Shown piece after piece: positions 52,932-62,438 of a stretch of DNA of 64,000 bases (positions are counted from its first letter, which is position 1; every line of letters begins with the position of its first letter). Position numbers and translations under genes: made by a program. The stretch comes from CBDCWA01 sp965223255 (GTDB lineage Bacteria; Pseudomonadota; Alphaproteobacteria; Rhizobiales; Hyphomicrobiaceae): the NCBI GenBank assembly GCA_965223255.1, contig CBDCWA010000004.1:1240001-1304000 (forward strand), written 5' to 3'. The notes under the pieces were generated by a model that was given only the letters and a program-made list of their open reading frames with translations, ran no database searches and was not told where the DNA came from.

Positions 52932-53597
52932 ATGTGTTATCGCCAGTCGCTCGTATTACTTGCAGTCTTTTCCACCGGGCTCTTGTTATGGGGCTGTGGA
53001 ATTAGCAAACCGCTTTTCGTTGCCAAACATGAACCGTGGCGCGCCCGCGAAGAACGCGCCTGTCTGCAATCCGGTTATGTCCGCGAGAACCCCTATCTCA
53101 GGTCCCGCGCCGCGCTTGGCGGCCCGGCACCCTGCGGCGCAATTCACCCATTTCGCATGTCCGCCACCAGCGACGGACTGGTCAATTTGAAACCGGCCGC
53201 ACACCTGCGTTGCCCGATGATCCCGGCCATCGAATATTGGATTGCCGCCATCGTGAACCCGGCGGCGAGACGTTACTTCGGCGCCCCGCTAGCGGAAATC
53301 AAGGTCGCTGCGAGCTACAGCTGCCGCGCGATCAATCATGTCCGCGGCGGCACCCTTTCCGAACATGGTCATGCTAATGCACTTGATATATCTGCCTTTA
53401 CGCTGGCCGACGGGCGCCGCATCACTGTGAAGCGCGGTTGGCACGGTACGATCGCAGAACGCCGTTTTCTTAGAACAGTGCACAGCGGTGCCTGCCGAAC
53501 ATTCACGACAGTGCTTGGCCCCAACTATAACCGCCTCCATCACGACCATTTTCATTTTGATCTGGCACGGCGCAGAGCCGGCGACGTCTGCAAATAG
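52932..53597 (+). CDS. extensin-like lipoprotein, peptidase-fold domain
   Basis: 221 residues. A lipobox LLWGCG puts the acylated Cys at residue 22. The C-terminal part matches the extensin-like family of D,D-/L,D-carboxypeptidase relatives: YSCRAINHVRGGTLSEHGHANALDISAF holds the zinc-type SxHxxxxAxD and HHDHFHFDL gives the final His. Probably trims peptidoglycan from the outer or inner membrane. This family is very common in Hyphomicrobiales. Confidence 0.9.
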   Translation: MCYRQSLVLLAVFSTGLLLWGCGISKPLFVAKHEPWRAREERACLQSGYVRENPYLRSRAALGGPAPCGAIHPFRMSATSDGLVNLKPAAHLRCPMIPAIEYWIAAIVNPAARRYFGAPLAEIKVAASYSCRAINHVRGGTLSEHGHANALDISAFTLADGRRITVKRGWHGTIAERRFLRTVHSGACRTFTTVLGPNYNRLHHDHFHFDLARRRAGDVCK

Positions 53598-53979
53598 GCC
53601 AGACGCTTGCACTTATTTGGGATAGCCCCTTCGAGAGGCACGTTCAGCCTGGATCTTTGTGCGTTAAGTTGGAACCGCTTCAATGGTTGAACCTGAGCAG
53701 ACAAGCTTGATCGCACCTTCAAACCGGAAGCACTCATCCGCTCTTTATTGATGTCGGGCCAAAATGCTCTCCGCACACATAAATCCCTCTCGATCGCACG
53801 CAAGAGTTGCGGGTATCATCGCAGTAGACGCCGGCGGGAGGAGCCCACCATAACATTAAGTGCAGACCCAATTGGCTCTAATAACAAGCTTCGAAGCGAC
53901 GAAAACTGGGGCAATCGCGCCTTGACGTTGGCGCTGGCGGCGTATCAATTGAACCTGGAATATGCCAGGTGGTTAGGTC
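53598..53979. repeat. 382-bp gap with interspersed repeat, copy 2
   Basis: Contains the 15-mer TCTTTGTGCGTTAAG (53654-53668) and the overlapping 17-mer 53666-53682, both also at 6.57-6.61 kb (the second there in inverse orientation). After it, GGTTGAACC/ACCGCTTC elements can fold back weakly. No gene is supported in this gap. Confidence 0.55.
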
Positions 53980-54585
53980 ATGCGCAGACAGATCCAAATT
54001 CTGATCGCCGCATTCGCGATTTTTTCTTCGCCAATGCCCGCCCAGGCGTGCGGTCTGGATGGGGCGAGCAGCATAGGATTAGCCGTGCAGCGCGCGGTCA
54101 TCAATTGGCGTTATCCGGCGACGGCAAATATCTCGAAGGCTGTCAAGACATTAGCGCTTGCTGGTCACTTACCTGTTGCGCCATCCAAGCGCGCCGCGCA
54201 CCCATTCCTCCTTCATAAATACGGTGTTGAACTGAAGACATTTGCAGGTCGGGTGACTAAGAGCCGAAATTTGCGAACCAAAGGCTTTGACGTGCTTTAT
54301 ATCGGACCGATGCTGTGGACTGCCATTCGGCAAGACACCTTGGGTGTTTCGGTGAAAGTTCATGCAGCAGGCCCGCAATCCGGCTTGCCGCTTCTCGTAA
54401 CCGAACGACCTGTTATAAGGGCCCTCATAAGACGCAGCATGACAGCAGCCTATGCGCTGAGCAGTGGGCTGATAACATTGCACGGCAGTCCAACAAAGGT
54501 TGCCATGCTGCGGGCGGAATTGAAATCAAACTTCGCGACGTTAAGCGACTCGCCACTTTCGATTCAAGGCGAGCCGAAGAAGTAG
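53980..54585 (+). CDS. secreted protein of unknown function
   Basis: 201 residues with a Sec signal (1-22, ending MPAQA). The mature protein starts CGLDGASSIG and has a Pro-His-Phe-Leu rich middle; no family is recognised. It converges with the TonB-dependent receptor gene, four bases apart, and may be part of the same metal-uptake locus, since small secreted proteins often accompany such receptors. Confidence in it being a real gene comes from the signal peptide and length. Confidence 0.65.
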   Translation: MRRQIQILIAAFAIFSSPMPAQACGLDGASSIGLAVQRAVINWRYPATANISKAVKTLALAGHLPVAPSKRAAHPFLLHKYGVELKTFAGRVTKSRNLRTKGFDVLYIGPMLWTAIRQDTLGVSVKVHAAGPQSGLPLLVTERPVIRALIRRSMTAAYALSSGLITLHGSPTKVAMLRAELKSNFATLSDSPLSIQGEPKK

Positions 54586-54589
54586 GTCT

Positions 54590-56782
54590 TCACTGCCATC
54601 TCAGACGACCAAAGACGCGAACCGTTCTGCCTGGCAACAAGACATTTTGGCGGCGCTTGAATGACACGTGATTTCTCACGTCATCGTCGGCCAGGTTTTC
54701 GCCTTTGATGCCGAGTGTGAACGATGATCCGATACCGGTACCCGGGTCGAGTTTGGTGGTATAGCTCAGCTCGGCCGAGACCAGAGTGTAACCAGGCGTC
54801 ACGATTTCCTCGAACCCGATCTTGTCTTGCTCGAAGGCATGCAGCGCGCCGACGCGGCCATACCACTTGCCGTCCTTGTAATAGAGGCCCCCACCCAGGC
54901 GATGGGGCGGAATGCGCGGAACGTTCTCACCGTTTTCAAATTCCGCACGCACGAAATCGTATTGGCCGTAAATGCCCCAGACGCCATTCCAGATCCGGCT
55001 TACGTCATACTGCGCCGAAATCTCAGTGCCATAGAAGGTTGCATCGCGTTGTTGGAACAGAACAAGTGACAACTCATCCTCTAAGGGATCGCCGCAGCTT
55101 GCCAGATCTTCACCACACCGATCTGGGTCAAGCTGCTTGAAGATAAAGCCGTCGAACTTGGTATAAAAGGCCGTGGCATCGAAACGGAACGGCCCCTTTG
55201 CTCTCCTGAACCCAAGCTCAATCGCGAACGCCTTTTCCTTTTCGAGGAACGGATTGCCAACTTCAAACGTCTCCGTCGCCTCGTGAATGCCCTTCGAATA
55301 GAGCTCACTCGCTGCAGGTGCGCGTTCGGTATATTTTCCGGTCAGGCTGGCAACGACACCGGCAGGCAGGTTGTAAAGAAAACCGAGGCTGGCGCTGATC
55401 GGGGTGAACGATTGCTCACCATCGAATGTTTCTGACAAGTCCGGATCAGCGTCGTTGAAGATAACGCCATTGCCATCGACCTTGGTGTGTTCGATACGGG
55501 CCGCGATCTGCATTCGGAGCTTGCTGCTTCTGATTTTGAGCTCCTCGAATATATAGGCAGCGACGGTATTCGTTTTTGCGGGATCGAGAAGACCATCCGC
55601 GTCTTCCGCGACCGTAAAGCCAGTTTCCTTGCGCTGTCCTACCTGTACACCGAGAGCGCCCGACCAAAGACCGAAGGACGATGCGAAGGGCAAATGCTGG
55701 ACTTCCAAACGTGTCTCAAATTGCTTGTTCGTAAAACGCGTGCCGACGACATCTAGACCAGACCCTTCATCGATGATGATTTCATCGTGGGCGTAATCGG
55801 TAAACCCGAGCCAAAAGCGGATCGCTTCAATACCGTTTGATCTAAGCCGCCATTCACCGCGGGACAGGAACTTGTCCTGCACCATATCGATACGCGGCAC
55901 TTTTTCTTCAAATTCATCACCTTCGCCCGGAACGCCGTAAAAGGTTGAAAATCGTGTGTAGGCAACACCAAAATAGCCGTTGCTCCAGACACGTGAGACG
56001 CCGAATGCGGCACTATCGGTCTCAGAAAACGTGTTGAATTGCGTACCGCGCGGCGTGCTGTAATCGCTCGTACGCTGTCGAAATCCGTCGGCGTGGATGA
56101 CCAATCCATTGCCGCCAGCGGTCACGCTGAACGAGCCATCCTTACCGTCGTCGACGCTGGAAAAGCCGCCCGTAATGCTGCCCATAATGCCTCGACGCGG
56201 CACAAACGTCGGAATACGATTGTTTTGGACGGCGACGACCCCGCCTATTGCCTGCCCACCGTAACGCAGCGTTGATGGACCGCGCACCACTTCTACTTTC
56301 TTGGCCGCATGGGGAGAGATCGCAATAGCATGATCTTCGGAGAGTGCTGAAACGTCATGGCTGCCGATACCGTTTTCCTGCACGCGAACGCGATTATTGT
56401 CGAGGCCGCGGATGATCGGTCTGTTTGCGCCTGGCGCAAAGGTCGACCCAGTGATACCGGGCTTTTGATCGAGACTGCCGGTTAATGTCGGTGTACCTGT
56501 CGCTAAGACTTCTTGATCGTTGACAACCGTCACCGGCACAAACGTGCCGTCGACAAAAATAAAGGGTCCCTGAACCCCTTCGGTGAATTCCGAACCGGGC
56601 TCCGCCGCAGGCGCTGTGCTCGCCTGCGACGGAGTTTGGGAGGTTGGCTTACGTTTGACGATCGGGCTCGGCGTTTCGACGGTGATGGTGGGAAGCGCCG
56701 TTTGCGCTGTGGCAACAGTGGTAAAGCAGCTGAGTGCAAGAGCGCTGCAGCACAAGCGACTAAACGGAACGCGGATCATCAT
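54590..56782 (-). CDS. TonB-dependent outer-membrane receptor, ZnuD-like
   Basis: 730 residues: signal peptide (1-26), a Ser/Pro/Thr linker, a plug domain with RPIIRGLDNNRVRVQENGIGSHDVSALSEDHAIAISP and VEVVRGPSTLRYGGQAIGGVV, then a 22-strand barrel ending in an aromatic Trp-Gln. The plug sequence is most like zinc receptor ZnuD. Two Cys in the Cys-Gly-Glu-Asp loop may form an extracellular disulfide. It is divergent from a TonB gene across Zur-like repeats, supporting a role in zinc (or other metal) import. Confidence 0.92.
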   Translation of the reverse strand: MMIRVPFSRLCCSALALSCFTTVATAQTALPTITVETPSPIVKRKPTSQTPSQASTAPAAEPGSEFTEGVQGPFIFVDGTFVPVTVVNDQEVLATGTPTLTGSLDQKPGITGSTFAPGANRPIIRGLDNNRVRVQENGIGSHDVSALSEDHAIAISPHAAKKVEVVRGPSTLRYGGQAIGGVVAVQNNRIPTFVPRRGIMGSITGGFSSVDDGKDGSFSVTAGGNGLVIHADGFRQRTSDYSTPRGTQFNTFSETDSAAFGVSRVWSNGYFGVAYTRFSTFYGVPGEGDEFEEKVPRIDMVQDKFLSRGEWRLRSNGIEAIRFWLGFTDYAHDEIIIDEGSGLDVVGTRFTNKQFETRLEVQHLPFASSFGLWSGALGVQVGQRKETGFTVAEDADGLLDPAKTNTVAAYIFEELKIRSSKLRMQIAARIEHTKVDGNGVIFNDADPDLSETFDGEQSFTPISASLGFLYNLPAGVVASLTGKYTERAPAASELYSKGIHEATETFEVGNPFLEKEKAFAIELGFRRAKGPFRFDATAFYTKFDGFIFKQLDPDRCGEDLASCGDPLEDELSLVLFQQRDATFYGTEISAQYDVSRIWNGVWGIYGQYDFVRAEFENGENVPRIPPHRLGGGLYYKDGKWYGRVGALHAFEQDKIGFEEIVTPGYTLVSAELSYTTKLDPGTGIGSSFTLGIKGENLADDDVRNHVSFKRRQNVLLPGRTVRVFGRLRWQ

Positions 56783-56798
56783 TCACCTCGATACCAAT

Positions 56799-56815
56799 AT
56801 GTAATGTTATTACAT
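56799..56815. promoter_or_regulatory. Zur-like palindrome 1 (ATGTAAT-N3-ATTACAT)
   Basis: Seven-base inverted arms with a three-base centre, 17-33 bp before the receptor ATG. It contains AATGTTAT, a Zur half-site element. Fits operator overlap with the receptor promoter or leader. Confidence 0.55.
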
Positions 56816-56890
56816 TCATGCTATGAGGATAAGTCCCCCAGCACAATGTGAGAGGCTCGCTGACACTGTGTTTTGGGGCTTGGTGTGATA

Positions 56891-56912
56891 ATATAGTAAC
56901 GTTATAACATTC
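56891..56912. promoter_or_regulatory. Zur-like site 2 in divergent region
   Basis: The reverse strand reads AATGTTATAACGTTAC, one full Zur-type half (AATGTTATA) and a degraded second half. 41-62 bp before the tonB start, so it could control both divergent genes. Confidence 0.5.
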
Positions 56913-56952
56913 TGGCCGACCAATTTGAAAGAGAACCAGAACGGTTCAGATC

Positions 56953-58008
56953 ATGGGAGCGACTGACGAGTTGGAAAGGACGCTTAGGATATTTGAAGAG
57001 GGTTCATCCTCGCCCGACTTGATTGGCACACGACCGCTTTCAATCGAACCGCCCGAGCTGACCACCGGCAAGGCCGGCGCGAGCGCCGCTGCCTTGATAC
57101 TCGCAATACCGAAAACCATCGCAAGCGATGAGACTTCCCACCATGACCTTGCCCCCCTAGCCATTGTTCCAGACCGCAGCACCGCACAACCGGTCACACC
57201 TGCCGGGTCAGCTGCGATATTTTCGTTTGCCGCCGGCCTCGGACTTCATATCCTTCTCGCTGGACTATTGATGCTCGGTTGGTTGTCGACAAAGCCACTT
57301 GGTGGCGGGGGCCAAGATGAAAATTCAATTGCAGTCGAAATCGTAGCTGCGAGCGCCTTGCGGGCAGCCGCCGTTGCCGCACCGACCCAAACTCAAAATG
57401 AACATACTGTTGCGGGCGAAAAGGACGATGGAGGCAGTGATCAACGCACTCAACAAGCCGCTGCCAAAACTCCTGCGGAGATTAAGAAGCCAAACAAAAA
57501 GAATTTGCCGCAGCCGAAACCTGAAGTGAAAGAAGAAACCAAGCCCAACAACGTCAAGCCCAAACCCATTGAACCCGTTAAACCAGACGCGATTATTTCG
57601 AGACCGGCCAAGGTCAAGCCACCACCCAAAGCGGTGCCACCACAGCCTCGCCCGCAACCCCGTCCAAAGCGTGCAGGCCAGCGATCGACAAGTTCGACGA
57701 CAACCAAAGGCAAACCGCAAAAAAAACGATCAGCCAGCCCAGGACAAATCAGACGTTTTAATGCGTCGATCTGGAAATCGATACAGCGAAAGTTACCGCG
57801 AAAAAGAGCACATAAAGGAACTGTAACGATCCAATTCTCGATATCGCCCAACGGTCGTGCGCGCGCACTGCGTGTCCTCAAAAGCAGTGGCAGGCGGTCA
57901 CTCGATAGAGCGGTCCTAAGAGCAATTCGACGCGTAAAATTCAAGCGACCACCACGGGACATGTCGCCAGCTCAGCTGACCTACAAGCTGCCGATAAGGT
58001 TTCGATAG
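56953..58008 (+). CDS. tonB: TonB energy transducer
   Basis: 351 residues. An unusual 85-residue cytoplasmic N-terminal part precedes the single membrane helix (about 86-110), then comes a Lys/Pro-rich periplasmic spacer (170-255) and a C-terminal TonB domain with GTVTIQFSISPNGRARALRVLKSSGRRSLDRAVLRAI. ExbB and ExbD are not encoded nearby. It should energise the divergent receptor. Long N-terminal extensions occur in alphaproteobacterial TonB. Confidence 0.9.
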   Translation: MGATDELERTLRIFEEGSSSPDLIGTRPLSIEPPELTTGKAGASAAALILAIPKTIASDETSHHDLAPLAIVPDRSTAQPVTPAGSAAIFSFAAGLGLHILLAGLLMLGWLSTKPLGGGGQDENSIAVEIVAASALRAAAVAAPTQTQNEHTVAGEKDDGGSDQRTQQAAAKTPAEIKKPNKKNLPQPKPEVKEETKPNNVKPKPIEPVKPDAIISRPAKVKPPPKAVPPQPRPQPRPKRAGQRSTSSTTTKGKPQKKRSASPGQIRRFNASIWKSIQRKLPRKRAHKGTVTIQFSISPNGRARALRVLKSSGRRSLDRAVLRAIRRVKFKRPPRDMSPAQLTYKLPIRFR

Positions 58009-58117
58009 CTCTGTCGTGAGGATGGGGGCCGGATAGAGTTACACCAATTGACGCTGACATTGGTTCCGGTCATGGCTGCTGCATTATGAATAGTGCAGCT
58101 ATCTCCTATTGATAGCA

Positions 58118-58498
58118 TCATCGTGCAAGGTGTAACAACAGGACAAGGCCGCCGATGTTACCCACATTATTGAAGAACAGATTCATATGTCTTCGGGACA
58201 GCTCAACGTCGGACATCAGCCACCAGCAATGATATAAAAGGTTGGCAAGGATCGTGAAAATTATGAGCAGGATAGCGCCGATACCAGCATAATAGTCGAC
58301 GAGGATCATTGCCGCGCCACAGAACTGGAAAGCATATCCAAGGCCGAGGAACGCAACGGGGAATGGTATGCCGAGTTTGCGAAATTTGGCGGCATGGTTG
58401 CCTGAAATTGCGAGATTTCGTATCCCGATTACCAGATAAAAAGTTGCGATGAATACATGCCCCAGAATTTGCAACAAGGAATGGTCTGCGTGAAACAT
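58118..58498 (-). CDS. DoxX-family membrane protein
   Basis: 126 residues from the ATG at 58498 (the frame extends upstream without homology). Four membrane helices; FIATFYLVIGIRNLAI, RKLGIPFPVAFLGLGYAFQFCGAAMILV are typical of small DoxX-like proteins. Function poorly defined; members relate to thiosulfate-quinone or redox membrane proteins. It is divergent from the quinone-oxidoreductase-like gene. Confidence 0.8.
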   Translation of the reverse strand: MFHADHSLLQILGHVFIATFYLVIGIRNLAISGNHAAKFRKLGIPFPVAFLGLGYAFQFCGAAMILVDYYAGIGAILLIIFTILANLLYHCWWLMSDVELSRRHMNLFFNNVGNIGGLVLLLHLAR

Positions 58499-58590
58499 TT
58501 TCCCCCCGTGATCCGTTAATTGTAGTGCCGCGCCATGAACAGCACCAGCGATAATGCCACAGCAGCGTGGCAAGCAAGAAAGAGGTAGCA

Positions 58591-59592
58591 ATGAAGGCTG
58601 CAATTTTCCACGACTTTGGCCCTCCGGAAGTCATGTGCTACGAGGATGTTCCCGATCCCGAACCGGGCCGCGGCGAAGTTGTCGTAGAGGTTCGCGCCGT
58701 TACCGTTAATCGCGTTCTCGACTGCCTTGTGCGTGCCAACCATCCCTCTCAACGCCGCCGAAATGTCGTTCCACCACACGTCTTGGGCGTTGACCCGACC
58801 GGTCTTATTGCAGCCGTAGGCAAGAGAACAAAGGCACCAGCAATCGGCAACAGGGTTGCGTGTTTATCGCGCTGCCCAGAAGGTGGAATGCTTGGGATTT
58901 CCTGTTGGGGCGGTGATGCAGAATACGTAAAGGTTCCGGCTTCCAGCATTGTCGAGATCCCCGAATGCCTCGATTTTGCAGATGCCTCAGCAGTACTACG
59001 TCATGGGCCCATGGCGCATTATTTGCTGTTCGATCTGGGCAAGCTGAAGCCCGGTGAAAAGGTGCTTGTGATGGGCGCCGCCGGCGGACTTGGCTCAACC
59101 GGAATACAAATCGCCAAGGCCGCGGGAGCCGAAGTCTTCTGCGCGGCGGGCGCGGATGAAAGAGTGGCGGTTGGTCTGCGGCTCGGAGCTGATCACGGCA
59201 TAAACTATAATAGCCTCGACCTCACCGAGACAATTATGGGCTTAACCGATGGGCAGGGCGTCGACCTCGTTTTCGAAAACATCTCGAACCCCAGGACATG
59301 GCCCAAGGCTCTTGCTGCTATGGCCATGCATGGCCGACTGGTCACGGCAGGCGCGCATGGCGGTGGCAAGGTTGAGCTCGACTGCAACATTCTCTATCAC
59401 CGCAACCTCAGGATATTGGGTGGAACGGGCAGCACATCAAGAAATATCCGCGATACCGTCTCTTTGGCCGCAGCCGGAAAGCTAGTCGCAAACATAGACC
59501 GTATCATGCCACTCAGCGCGGTAGCTGAAGCACACCACATCATTGAGGATAGCTCTCCAACCGGCAAGGTGGTGCTCGCTCCGAACCTTTGA
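58591..59592 (+). CDS. MDR-family quinone oxidoreductase / zinc-less alcohol dehydrogenase
   Basis: 333 residues from the ATG at 58591 (GAGGTAGCA upstream). MDR layout with LGVDPTGLIAAVGKRT, VMGAAGGLGSTGIQIAKAAGAEV cofactor fold and the HGINYNSLDLTETIM segment. Zinc-ligand Cys/His are not in the usual places (His-Pro-Ser-Gln instead of Cys-His), so quinone or enone reduction with NADPH is likely. Confidence 0.9.
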   Translation: MKAAIFHDFGPPEVMCYEDVPDPEPGRGEVVVEVRAVTVNRVLDCLVRANHPSQRRRNVVPPHVLGVDPTGLIAAVGKRTKAPAIGNRVACLSRCPEGGMLGISCWGGDAEYVKVPASSIVEIPECLDFADASAVLRHGPMAHYLLFDLGKLKPGEKVLVMGAAGGLGSTGIQIAKAAGAEVFCAAGADERVAVGLRLGADHGINYNSLDLTETIMGLTDGQGVDLVFENISNPRTWPKALAAMAMHGRLVTAGAHGGGKVELDCNILYHRNLRILGGTGSTSRNIRDTVSLAAAGKLVANIDRIMPLSAVAEAHHIIEDSSPTGKVVLAPNL

Positions 59593-59702
59593 ACAATAAG
59601 TGTCTGCTACGCCGGATGGGACAAACCGAGTGCTCAGATCCGATTTGTCCACTTGGCACCAAAGCGGATGCCAAATAGACGTCGGCCCCACGAGGTCATC
59701 GC

Positions 59703-60620
59703 CTAAGCTATGGTGTTCACAAGCTCGCCAATATTTTCGATTGTCACGCAGACCTCATCACCCGCTTTAAGAAATTCGTTTCGCCCATTGCCGACACCAG
59801 CGGGTGTGCCGGTCATGATGATATCGCCCGGGTACAGGGTCAATCGGTGGGATAGGTCGGCGATCTGCTCGGCGATTGTGAAGATCATCTTGCCCGTATT
59901 GGAATTTTGCTTTTCAACGCCATTGACCTTTAGCGCGATACCAAGGTCATGAGGGTCTCCTATGTCACGCGACAGCGTGATCGAAGGGCCCATCGGACAT
60001 GACCCATCGAAACACTTGTGAGCGACCCAGTCGTGTTTGAAGGAGGAACTATCCGGCAATTGTTCACGCCGACCTAGATCACGTGCAGACAAATCGTTGC
60101 CAATGGTGTAGCCCATGACGTAGTCCAATGCATCGCTTTCGGATACGTCTTTTGCTTCACGACCGATCACCACGGCGAGTTCCGCCTCCCAATCAACCTT
60201 ACGAGAGGTCGATGGCAAGGTTATCTGTGCACCCGTAGGGGTGACACAATGGCCGATCTTGATGAAATGCCAGGACCGCAGACCCAGCGTATGTGGATCC
60301 GGTGGCAGAGGCCTCCCCCGCGCCCGGGCCATCTCTTCGGCATGGTCTTGGTAATTTGCACCGGCACAGTAGATCGCAATTGGGCGCGGAATGGGAGCAA
60401 GCAAATTAATCTGGTCGAGCGGGCGGCCCTTGGCCGTACCAGGGACAGATGCGCGATCGATCCGTTCGAGCGCCTCGGGCCAATTCGACACAAGGCCCAG
60501 CACCGTAGCATCACCCGGATTTCCAGTGATTTCGACGGCATCATAAAGGACGTCGTCAAAAACGAGACCTGCGCGGGGCGCCTCCGATGCGAGATAACTC
60601 ACCACTTTGAATTTCGCCAT
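59703..60620 (-). CDS. fumarylacetoacetate hydrolase family protein
   Basis: 305 residues from the ATG at 60620 (GAGGATGTA upstream). FAH-fold markers: YCAGANYQDHAEEM, the metal-binding DWEAELAVVIGREAKDV, YTIGNDLSARDLGRREQ, PGDIIMTGTPAGVG. It should hydrolyse or isomerise a diketo or 2-hydroxy-dienoic acid with Mg2+. It sits beside a decarboxylase-like amidohydrolase and an extradiol dioxygenase, so a meta-cleavage role is reasonable. Confidence 0.92.
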   Translation of the reverse strand: MAKFKVVSYLASEAPRAGLVFDDVLYDAVEITGNPGDATVLGLVSNWPEALERIDRASVPGTAKGRPLDQINLLAPIPRPIAIYCAGANYQDHAEEMARARGRPLPPDPHTLGLRSWHFIKIGHCVTPTGAQITLPSTSRKVDWEAELAVVIGREAKDVSESDALDYVMGYTIGNDLSARDLGRREQLPDSSSFKHDWVAHKCFDGSCPMGPSITLSRDIGDPHDLGIALKVNGVEKQNSNTGKMIFTIAEQIADLSHRLTLYPGDIIMTGTPAGVGNGRNEFLKAGDEVCVTIENIGELVNTIA

Positions 60621-61003
60621 TACATCCTCATTCCGTTCGCCAATTTGGGATTTGGCCTTGTCATCCGTCATGTCGACAGTGCCAAACCCCACCCACAACA
60701 CAATAATCCAGCCGCTCTCGTAGCGCCACTTTCCCGCTCTTGACGCCGCGCCATGCAGCGACCGTATGACAGTGCGGGCTCGTGACTAACAAACACCAAC
60801 CATTTTAGCCGATGCAACAAATTATTTGACATGCAGTTGCGTGGCGGGGAGGCTATAATAATCGCCGCTCTGGGAGAGCTTGGTTTCGAATATCGCACAT
60901 CGTGTGCGCACGACCGTTCCACAAATGGCAACGATCTTCCGCTTGCGCCATCACATCTAACCCATTGATTCCTGAAGTTGCCGGCATTGAGCAAAGGAAA
61001 GTA
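60621..61003. other. 383-bp divergent gap, FAH gene / MFS gene
   Basis: A TTGACA (60826-60831) and a TATAAT (60854-60859) occur here, but the 22-base spacing is too long for a standard sigma70 promoter. No gene is supported in this stretch. Confidence 0.35.
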
Positions 61004-62212
61004 ATGACATCGATCGCAGGATTTAACCGACGAGAGCTTCAAGTCCTCGGGCTTGTCGGTACCGCCCACATGTTAAGCCACCTCTATATGCTGGCATGGG
61101 CACCACTGCTGTCTCCGATCGCACGTGATTTGGGTATCAGCTACACGGAATTCGGTATCGCATTGGCAGCGTTTGCTGTGACCACGGGTGTTTTTCAAAC
61201 CCCAATGGGCCTTCTGGTTGAACGCGTAGGCGGAAGGCTCGTGTTAATTGCAGGCCTCTTTGCCAACTCCGCAAGTTTTGTTTTGATCGGCTTGTTCGCT
61301 CAAGACTTTTGGATGCTGGTCGGTCTCATGGCCCTTGCAGGAATCGGCAATGCAGTTTTCCATCCGGCTGACTATTCTCTTTTGTCATCATCGATCAACG
61401 AAAAGAGAATTGGCAAATCATTTTCCGTCCACACCTTCGTCGGCCACATTGGTTTCATCCTCGGCCCGATCATAACGGTTGCCGCAGAACCTTTCATTGG
61501 TTGGAGAGGCGCCGTGATTGCAATCGGTATGGCCGGTCTGCTGACAACTGCCGCCCTCATAGCCTTTGCTAATCGCATCACAGATAGTGCAAATGTTAAG
61601 AAGAGTAGGCCAATTCGCGAAAGCTTGCGTGAGCTCTTGTCGTCCTCGCCCGTACTGCTGTTTTTCGTCTTCTATTTTTGCACGTCGTTTGCAAATGTTG
61701 GGCTTAGTCAGTTCTCCGTTGTCGCACTGGAAGGTATGTATGGGCTGACAAGAGGGGTCGCAGTCGCTGCCTTAACCGCATATCAGATCGGGGCGCTACT
61801 GTTGATTTTGCCGGGTGGCGTACTTGCTGACAAAACCACACGCTATGATCTCATCATCCTTCTCGGCTTCAGCTGTGTCGCACTGTTGGTCTTTTTTGTT
61901 GGTTCAGGAGTGTTTCCGTTCTGGCTTATTGTCGCAATGTTATGCCTTGCTGGCGCCATACGTGGTGTGGTCAACACGTCCCGCGACGTCGCCGTCCGAC
62001 GGATAGCCGGCGACATTCCAGTGGGCACTGTCTTTGGATTCGTAAGTACTGGATTCCTGGTCGGTCAGGGCATAGGCGGACCGATCTACGGTTGGTTGTT
62101 CGACAATTTTTCACCCAACAACGTGTTCTATGTTTCGGCGCTTGTTCATGTACTGGCAATCGCCACGATCATTTTCAATCCAGGAAGCCGAACGCAGACC
62201 GCTCGTCCATAA
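61004..62212 (+). CDS. MFS transporter
   Basis: 402 residues from the ATG at 61004 (AAAGGAAAG upstream), twelve predicted helices. The GMMG-like GLLVERVGGRLVLI loop between helices 2 and 3 and the GGVLADKTTRYDLI loop in the second half mark it as MFS. The compound is unknown; the position next to aromatic-ring genes suggests an organic acid. Confidence 0.9.
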   Translation: MTSIAGFNRRELQVLGLVGTAHMLSHLYMLAWAPLLSPIARDLGISYTEFGIALAAFAVTTGVFQTPMGLLVERVGGRLVLIAGLFANSASFVLIGLFAQDFWMLVGLMALAGIGNAVFHPADYSLLSSSINEKRIGKSFSVHTFVGHIGFILGPIITVAAEPFIGWRGAVIAIGMAGLLTTAALIAFANRITDSANVKKSRPIRESLRELLSSSPVLLFFVFYFCTSFANVGLSQFSVVALEGMYGLTRGVAVAALTAYQIGALLLILPGGVLADKTTRYDLIILLGFSCVALLVFFVGSGVFPFWLIVAMLCLAGAIRGVVNTSRDVAVRRIAGDIPVGTVFGFVSTGFLVGQGIGGPIYGWLFDNFSPNNVFYVSALVHVLAIATIIFNPGSRTQTARP

Positions 62213-62438
62213 AAAGTTTCGCATAATGCATATTGCACAAACATTCGGGTTGCATTGGTGTTGGCGATGTACTCAACAGCACCTGTGCTATAGTGAGCGG
62301 CCGCATCGGGTTGAGAATGTCTCGAGTGGCAATGTACTGCGAAGCACCAATTTCGTGCCGCCAATATGCTCTAAAAATTACGACGGCCTGGGTTAAGAAA
62401 CGTCTTCGCCAACTACGAGAGTGGAAAGGGCCATTACA

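Noticed and set aside
60826..60859. TTGACA/TATAAT promoter before the MFS gene
   Set aside because: Spacing of 22 bases is too long for a standard sigma70 promoter; kept only as a note.
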